From Isoetes taiwanensis (Eukaryota > Streptophyta > Lycopodiopsida > Isoetales > Isoetaceae): a stretch of 64,000 bases of DNA. The stretch lies in contig JAJEKV010000223.1 of NCBI GenBank assembly GCA_021234155.1, positions 684,001 through 748,000 of the forward strand. The letters are read 5' to 3'. This document shows positions 57,601 through 64,000 of this stretch, in pieces. The first letter of the stretch is position 1, and each line of letters opens with the position of its first letter. The notes below the pieces were generated by a model. It made no database searches. It was not told the DNA's origin and saw nothing but the letters and a program-made list of their open reading frames with translations. The position numbers and the translations under genes were made by a program.

Positions 57601-58117
57601 TCCATTATTAAGCAGTCTGTTTTTGGCTGCCCTGAAAAAGAAAGCAGAGCTACTCTTGTCCATCTCATTTATGTATTTACACCTGCTTTTGATTGTCAAA
57701 GATCTGGCCTCATTTTCTTCTATAATCTTAACCTTCCTCTCCAAGTCTTCCTCTTGGATTTGAAGCTCCCTGTTACCCTTATCCACAGCATCTCCCTTAC
57801 TTCTTTAATCCTGCTATAGACTTCTTGTTTTTCTTTTCTTCTCTGCTCATACCAGTTTTTTCCCCATTTCTTCACCCAACCTTTTACTGTTCTCATCTTT
57901 TCCAGAAAAAGTTGTATGGATGATGTTCTCTCCACTTTATTGAGGGTGGAATAGAATTCTCTAAATTCCTTGCAAAAGGCCTTATTCTTGAGGAGCTCAG
58001 TATTGAATTTGAAAGGCACATTTGTTCCCCCTTTCCTACCCTGCATAGGTGTGGACAAGATCTGTGGGAAATGATCAGAAATGGAATTCCCCACATCATT
58101 ACAAATGGTCACATTAT
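54641..58117 (-). pseudogene. Inverted LINE: 3' part of ORF2 (endonuclease end, RT, zf-RVT)
   Basis: From 58117: SISDHFPQILS and NVPFKFNTELL end the endonuclease region. A linker with EENEARSLTIKSRCKY follows. RT: GKSPGPDGFQPEFYVEFW, LDFKRAYDTINW, GVRQGCPLEPYLFLII, QYADDTFVFL (YADD). Then VEGGLGCKDLFIQAQALAGK-like thumb and, near 55400-55120, zf-RVT remnants (NHIFQCPWLEDFW, IWVIWKHRNEVAI). Lesions: frame changes near 57780 and 57555, a double stop TGATAG near 55927-55932, a shift near 55240. A distinct LINE subfamily from those at 25-38 kb. Confidence 0.92.
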
Positions 58118-59238
58118 CCAGTCCTTGCAATGTGTGTGGGATTAGATTACACGGGGGTGGAGTATGTAAGGGAACATGGTCTGCAAACTCTGGGAACGCT
58201 GAGAACTCTATTCCAGCCAACAAACCAAACAGGGGAAGTATTAAAAGAATAGAGGGTGGTGACTGGACCCCTGCCAATAATAGGAAAAATGGAAAAAAGA
58301 ACACCAATGGGAGTGCTCGAAGAATCCAGAAAAAGAAACAGATGAGAGAAGAGAACAAGAAAGCTGACTTGAAACAAAAAGAAGATAGGAGACAACATAG
58401 GGAATGGAGGAGGAAAGAAACAAACAACAAATTGGGGAATCAGTTCAAGGTTCTTGTAAGTTCCAATTTGGGCCAAGAAATTGAACAGGAAACAATGGAT
58501 AATGGACTTGTAAGCCCCACTGGCCAAGACATAGGTTTGACTCTAGGTCAAAATGAAGGTCTTATAAGCCCCCTGGGCCAAGGGAATATCCAAAGCAAAG
58601 GGAAAATGAAAGCTAATATTGAGAATGATCCTAAACTTGTGGTCACCCCTCCACACCTTCAAAGGAGCAGCACGCTTAGGATTGTGGATCCCATCTTCCC
58701 CAGAGTCAATGAATACCCTGATTCGACTGACTCAGACAGGTCAACAGGAGGAACAGTACTTTTCCAAGGGGAGAAGTCTAATGCATCCCCCATAACTCCC
58801 AATAAAATGGATTTTTCTTCTCCAGACAAAAAAGATGATGACCATGACCTACATGATGTACTCATGGCTCTGATAGAAAAAGAAGAAGATCCAATCAGTA
58901 CTGAGAATCAGGAAGTAGACATTGTGCCTTGCACAGTTGAACCTGATAACACTGACTTGGTCAAAGTCGACCCTGAGCAAGGAAAATATGAATCTAATTT
59001 TTTTACAAAATCTCCCCTGGAGGAGTTATGCTCGGAGGATGTTGATGACACCTTTGCTGGAACTGAAGAACTCAATATTGAAGAGGAAAATATCCCTGTC
59101 TCAGCCCATGCTGATGTGGAAAGAGAGATTTTCTATACCCCTGCCACCACTAAAAAGAGAAATAAGAAAGTCTATTTCTCAGACAGCAGCCCAGCACAAA
59201 ACTTGAGGGTACTACCAAGGAAAATTTACCCTGCATAA
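58118..59238 (+). pseudogene. Inverted LINE: ORF1 from the zinc knuckle to its stop
   Basis: An uninterrupted frame to TAA 59238 starts with the knuckle CNVCGIRLHGGGVC (CX2CX4HX4C), then a basic/charged tail (RRIQKKKQMREENKK), several GLISPLGQ-like repeats (three LVSP/LISP-GQ units, about 58508-58590), and an acidic tail ending KKVYFSDSSPAQNL. The DUF4283-like N-terminus is missing at the inversion junction. Confidence 0.85.
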
Positions 59239-59880
59239 TGAAGTGTGTAACATGGAATATGAGGGGCATCAAAGGCCCCTTAAAAAGGAAAAGAGCTATT
59301 GTGGCTCTTAAAGATCTGAAAGCAAACATTATCTTAGTCCAAGAGCATAGGTTGCCTCCCTTTGAAGCTGCCAGATTGGGAAACTGGGTTTTCACAGGTG
59401 GAGATGCGGTTTGGACTGCTGCTGATGGCACCAAAGGTGGCATATGTACCATGTGGCAGGGATATAAAAAACTGGACTCCTTCTGTCATCCGAGTGGAAG
59501 GTGGTCAGTGGTTGTTTTAGAAGTGGAAGGGGAACCCCTGGCTATAATCAATGTATATGCTTCAACTGAGCCCTCAGAGAGAGAAAAACAATGGGAAGAT
59601 ATGGTAAAATGGTTGGATCAGAAAAAATATGACAATATCTTAATGGCAGGGGACTTTAACAATACCCCAACATGGGAGCAGAAATATGGTAAGAAGATAA
59701 ATATGTCCAGGAAGGAGAAACATATTTGGGAAACATTGACCTTGAAATTCTGCTATATCCCTCCATCATCTTCCACTTTATACTCATGGTCAAATAAGAG
59801 GAAAGGGAATGACAGGATCTTCTGCCTTCTTGACAGATTTTATATGAAAACTCAGACCATTTGCACACATGCAGGGTTCT
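59237..59880 (+). pseudogene. Inverted LINE: endonuclease N-terminal part of ORF2
   Basis: The ATG overlaps the ORF1 stop (TAATG). MKCVTWNMRGIKGPLKRKRA, ILVQEHRLPPFEAARLGNW, INVYASTEPSER, MAGDFNNTPTWEQKYG, LYSWSNKRKGNDRIF give the AP-endonuclease fold, with N in WNMRG, E in QEHR and D/N in GDFN as catalytic landmarks. It stops at DRFYMKTQTIC; the remainder of the domain lies on the other strand at 58117. Confidence 0.9.
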
Positions 59881-60503
59881 TGGCGCTTCGATGACGTTGT
59901 TGTTTGATTGCTAGACCTTAAGAATCAATCCTCTTTTGTTTCTTCAAAAAGTAGAAAATGGAGATTCTGTGAATATCTTCGACAATCTAGCATAGCTGAC
60001 CTTGGGTCTCGGGTCCACGCCTCTTCATTGAGATTTGTAATCGCCCACTTCTTCTACTTCTTATACATAAACGATCAGGAAGGACTTGTTAGGCTACATC
60101 ACATTCTTGTGCACCCAGTCAAGAAGGAATGAAGAAAGGAATGTTTGCAAGAGGTTCGGCAATTAGAAACAGGGAGAAATCATACAGAGCCAGGGTTTGA
60201 TTAGAAAGCAAGAAAGAGGAACCATGTGTCAGCTTGAGGACCCTTCAAACAAAATGCCTCAAACAAATAAAGTGCAAACAGAAATTGAAACTGCATTATA
60301 TGTGAGTAAAAACTTTTTCGCGGGACCTTTTTCGACAGCCATCGCAGTTTTACTTTAATTGCTACAAGAAATTTATTATGACGGTCAAGACACCAGAGAC
60401 ATTCATTGGTTTCAAAATCCTGACTTCACATTTTAAATTTACAAGAAAATAAGCACATCAATTCAACATTAGAATATCTAGTTAGCAATGCAACATGCTA
60501 CTT
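59881..60503. other. No gene recognised
   Basis: Flanking DNA after the LINE. Short frames only. Confidence 0.3.
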
Positions 60504-60726
60504 TTAATTGATTATTTCTTCTTGAACCATCTCTAGATTTAGAACACATCCAATTGGAATGGAATCCATTCCAAGAATATCAATTTGAAACCATTATCTT
60601 TGTTTAAAACTGTCCGTTAATTGATTATTTCTTCTTGAACCATATCTAGATTTCGTACACATCCAATTGGAATGGAATCCATTCCAAGAATATCAATTTG
60701 AAACCATTATCTTTGTTTAAAACTGC
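60504..60726. repeat. 113-bp tandem duplication
   Basis: Two copies (60504-60616, 60617-60726) differing at a few bases. Each contains the palindromic AATTGGAATGGAATCCATTCC-type core and ends TTTGTTTAAAACTG. Confidence 0.9.
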
Positions 60727-60887
60727 GATGGTAATACCAGTTGGCAATGATCAAATTGTACCATTTCACAACCCTAACCTATCTAACTGAACCTTGGCTT
60801 ATCTAACTGTAGCTCAAGTCCATTAAAATTAAGACACAATCCACTTTCACATATTTTGTTGTGGTTGCAAAATCTATGATTGGATGC

Positions 60888-61336
60888 TGCAGTATGGGCA
60901 TGGAGTCTGGATAGCTTCAACTGCCCTCTAGGTCCCAAGGAATTGTTGTTGGGAATTCTCCTCTAGAATGGTGCCCTATAAGAAGGCCTCTCATATAGCT
61001 AGGGCATGGACAACCTGGTTGTGGAAAAGGAAGAATGCCCTAATCTTTGATAAAGATTATGAGGTCATATCATCAAATCAGCTTTTTCATATGGTACTTG
61101 AAAGGCTTAAAAACTTCAGCCAAGTGTTTGAAAGTGAAAAAGATGTAAAGATAGAAATATGGAGCACCTATTTAAATCTATTATAGGTCAAAAAATAGAA
61201 TAGTGCAAGGACGAGCCATGTAGCTATCCTCATCTCATATTCGTAGATGAGTGCATCCCTACCATGTGGCTTTGTATTGTTCTCAGAAGTAAATAAAGTC
61301 TATTTTTTATCCCTCAAAAAAAAGAAAAAAAAAAAA
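60888..61336 (+). mobile_element. Short 5'-truncated LINE 3' end
   Basis: An open frame (60968-61186) encodes the C-terminus of ORF2 (IARAWTTWLWKRKNALIFDK). The 3' UTR ends TATCCCTC followed by an A-rich tail (61315-61336). GATTGGATG (60879-60887) and GATTGGGTG (61337-61345) are a probable 9-bp target duplication with one mismatch. Confidence 0.75.
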
Positions 61337-61839
61337 GATTGGGTGATTATTGAAATTTTATCAATTGTTTCTTAAAACAAAGTTGGTATCACTATCAAGC
61401 CTTACAACTTTATGCATCAAGAAATGGAGCAAAATTTGTGGGAAGTATTATCCTTGCAAAGCCTACAACCAATACACCAATAAAATATAGGATCACTCCA
61501 CTAAGAAAATCTCATTTGACAAAGAAGTTGCTCACTTCATTGACTCTTTTCTCTGCATTTCTTGAAAAGATCATATCATATTTATTATGTCAATTCTTTG
61601 TTTACATGAACATCCCAGCATATATTACTCCAAAGGGTCCATAAGGAACACTAATTTAGCTAGATAACTTTATTTGTTTATCTGATTAGTTATCTTAATT
61701 ACCATTTTATTGAATTATTTACTCCTTAATTTTGCATTGTATTTTGTCTCAAGTATCCATATCATAACTATGCTTGAAAGCACCCATAAGTTGCTTACTC
61801 ATCAAAGAGAGATGAAATACTTCCCTTTAATCCTGGTAG
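61337..61839. other. No gene recognised
   Basis: AT-rich DNA. A stretch at 61438-61644 is open but unrecognised. Confidence 0.3.
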
Positions 61840-61926
61840 TAATACGCCTGCTGCTCTCTCTTTGTACTTGGGTCTCATAGGCCAGTTGGTCTTCGTGGAC
61901 GATAAAATCATATTCTATTCTATTCT
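61840..61926 (+). repeat. RTE-like LINE 3' tail copy
   Basis: TTGGGTCTCATAGGCCAGTT, GGTCTTCGTGGACGATAAAA and (TATTC)n match the 3' end of the LINE at 47.9 kb. 5'-truncated. Confidence 0.75.
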
Positions 61927-62334
61927 TAAAGTTCAAGTCCGTGGTTTTGTTCCTCCCGAGTGATCGAAGCTTTAGAAGAATAAAAGTTACATATGTGAGC
62001 TGAGTATTATCATTCACCTACATAGCCAAAATGCTTATATAAGGGTGACCACTCGGTCATTCAATTTAGGTGCTACAACTAAGATAGAAAGGTTTTGTAG
62101 GCTTGGGCCGCCCACTCTTCCTCTCTAAATGCTGCAAGGTATTGTTGCAGTTTGGCCTTCAGCGATGGTAGCAAATTGGATGGATGACTATAATGTTGCG
62201 GAAAAACAAGCTTTCTCCGTCTCTTCCAAATGAGCCACAGAAGCCATCCTTTACGCAGATGCATAGATAACTTCTTACTTGATGGCCATGAAGCAGGATA
62301 CAAACTAACAGCAATTCGTTTAATCCATAGATCA
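61927..62334. other. No gene clearly recognised; possible LINE-like minus fragment
   Basis: The minus strand at 62303-62079 reads LWLIWKRRRKLVFPQ, resembling the W-IWK-RN motif of LINE zf-RVT tails, then an Ala/Lys-rich end. It is probably a LINE ORF2 C-terminal scrap. Confidence 0.4.
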
Positions 62335-63040
62335 AGTCCAGAACGTCCTTTCGGAACGACACCTACACCCTAAGGGGTACCCATACCCAGCCACATACAG
62401 TGACCGACTATCAGTCTAGCACACTATCGGGGCCCCCAGTAGCCACACTCAACAAGGCCCCAGCTCCATATCACCGTGTCTGTTGTCTGGTGTCAATCAC
62501 AACATGGCATCTATAGCTCGGTGGGCTCTATGCATGGCAATTATTGAGATTTATGAGATTCTAGCTAGAAACATCTATGCTTCTAGTATCTTTAAGGTAT
62601 CTACCATCCCTTATCTCACAATCACAAGAGATGCAGCAAGCAACTACCATATATCTATTCATAACTTCCAATTGAGAAACAATATAAAAGTCTATCATCC
62701 ATCTAATCAAACAAGGGCTAACATTTAACTAGAAACTCAAGCCTATCTATTTTTACTAATCGGTGTCTGGCTAGATCCACTATCTCTCAGGTTCTCCATG
62801 ATCCTCTGGTTGAATAGATCAAGCCTTTCTCCTCCAAATTCCCCCAAATAGAATTGGAGCCCCAATTTGGGTGACTTTAAATGGCAATTTCTTCCTTGCC
62901 CAATCGATTTGGGTTTACTAAATTAGCTATTAAATTAGTATTTAATTTAACATGGCTAACCTTGCTCTATTAATTAATCAAATGAATAATTAGTATACCA
63001 TTAATTGCTCGTGATGATGTTGATATGAGTGTGTAAGTTC
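62335..63040 (-). repeat. Truncated LTR copy (same family as 5811)
   Basis: Minus strand. It carries the GTGCTAGACTGATAGTCGG block (about 62400-62425), the GAAACATCT-CTTCTAG block and the AAATCGATTGGG-like block, in the same order as at 46.9-45.8 kb. It is diverged and its terminal TGTGACG start is not clear. Confidence 0.65.
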
Positions 63041-64000
63041 CAGGCTGTATCTGCCAAACAATTAGGAAATAAAGAAAATAAGCACAATTCCACCCCTTAA
63101 GGGAAAATCTCAAAACCCAACCGGACTATCCTGGGCAAGATAATCTCTGAGAAAGATTAAATTTTTGGAATATGAAAGGATTAAGGTAAAACAATTTAGC
63201 CACTAGAGCTCCGTAGGAGATAGAAGAGTTATAGGTTTAAGAATTCAAAAGGGTAGTAGATCGAATGAAGAAGTTTAGGAAGCTATAGAAGTTGGTCGCA
63301 GAAGGCTGGTAATCTTCAGAATTGTGCCAGATTCAGCTGAAGGCCCCTTCGAAGCAGGTCATCTAAACTCTACCCTAGTCGTCCGCCTTGTTGATCGCAA
63401 TTGTTGGTCGGGTCGTCAACACTTGTCGACAGCTAGTCGCAAAAATATTCCTGACCTATGTGTTAGATGTCCCTCCCCCAAATGGAGGCTGCTACAGACT
63501 TATATAGCTTCATAGACCTTTACTAATAAAAGGTATCGTTGCCCTTTCTTTAACCTTCAATCCTTAAGATATCTTTGAAGGCTTTGCCTTTTTAATATGA
63601 ACCTTTTTTACAGACCGCAACTATAATTAAAGTTTGCTTTCCCTAGGATCATAGCTAATACAACTTGGCTTAGATATTCAATGGTTTGCTCCCCCAAGCA
63701 CCATCATATCAGACATGTCAAGTATATGTACATATTGCATATAAAATACTTAAAATGTCACATTCTCCCAATGATGTGTAACTGTCTTGGCCACTTGATG
63801 GGTCAATATACGCATTTATGTATATATGTACACATGCATGGTATGTATACAGCATGATTCCAGGTTTTTGTCTCTTTTGAGAAAGGATTGTTGCAGAGAA
63901 TGAAGGCAAGGAGCAATTATGGGTAGTTTTAGAGCTCGAACTTTGGAGCATCATATCTTGGTTGTAAGGAACCTTAGGACAAAACGAGATATATATTTAT
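63041..64000. other. No gene recognised
   Basis: No identifiable coding domain. An intron or intergenic origin cannot be told apart. Confidence 0.3.

Larger units (their letters stand above)
54385..59880. mobile_element. L1-type LINE with inverted 5' half (twin-priming structure)
   Basis: T(26) at 54385-54410 is the poly-A of a minus-strand LINE whose ORF2 runs up to about 58117 and begins abruptly inside the endonuclease (CNDVGNSISDHFPQ). From there the sequence flips: plus-strand ORF1 from its zinc knuckle (about 58118) through the endonuclease, ending at LLDRFYMKTQTIC (about 59866). The two endonuclease pieces are complementary parts of one domain, sharing only GACCATTTG at the break. That is the layout produced by twin priming. 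Confidence 0.85.

Noticed and set aside
58147-58527. 126-codon minus-strand ORF rich in Phe/Leu/Ser
   Set aside because: Antisense shadow of the Lys/Glu-rich LINE ORF1 tail on plus.
1-64000. CRISPR arrays, tRNA or rRNA genes, bacterial operons
   Set aside because: None seen; the direct repeats present are tandem duplications, microsatellites or transposon ends, and the gene structure is plant nuclear.

Overview
The window looks like nuclear DNA of a vascular land plant with a large, repeat-rich genome. Genes have short introns with plant-type GT-AG borders. Recognisable plant genes or fragments include a UDP-glycosyltransferase with a PSPG box, a TGD3-type chloroplast ABC ATPase, a KIN-12 kinesin motor, a WRN-like RecQ helicase and a P4-ATPase. 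Most of the DNA is transposable elements: L1-type LINEs, an RTE-like LINE, a CACTA element, Ty3-type gag/protease remnants, LTRs and Helitron termini. Gymnosperm, fern or lycophyte would all fit; I cannot place the species from sequence alone.

Layout. 1-5.8 kb: a broken P4-ATPase exon, a 1.5 kb retro-inserted element with a perfect 14-bp target duplication (1974-3546), and C-terminal exons of a RecQ helicase on the minus strand, carrying an in-frame stop. 5.8-24 kb: a nested stack. A 1.5 kb LTR (5811-14105, followed by a tRNA-iMet primer-binding site) is split by a complete 6.78 kb CACTA transposon (7138-13919) whose two genes are divergently transcribed. Downstream come retroelement ORFs of unknown family, a histone-H3-fold (possibly CENH3-like) pseudogene, and an (AAT)n microsatellite split by a 3.15 kb Helitron that carries kinesin-12 fragments. 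A truncated LINE, an uncharacterised 340-residue ORF and a Ty3-type gag-protease relic follow.

24-39 kb: two opposed L1-type LINEs. The plus-strand copy (25.84-28.9 kb) is 5'-truncated. The minus-strand copy (30.03 to about 38.25 kb) keeps 5' leader ORFs, ORF1 and ORF2 but is interrupted by a 1.5 kb insert. 39-45 kb: a Helitron 3' end and two intact exons of a TGD3-like gene, then apparently non-coding DNA. 45-51 kb: two partial copies of the same LTR family, a degenerate RTE-like LINE and a small inverted-repeat element. 52-53.5 kb: the one apparently complete host gene, a two-exon UDP-glycosyltransferase (471 aa), next to a relic duplicate of its 3' flank. 54-60 kb: one LINE whose 5' half is inverted (twin-priming signature). 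60-64 kb: LINE tails, a short tandem repeat and a third LTR fragment.

Nothing here forms an operon or pathway. The connected stories are the transposons' own gene sets, the order in which insertions nested, and host gene pieces captured or broken by them. The intact glycosyltransferase and the TGD3 exons are the only sequences I would treat as candidate functional host genes.
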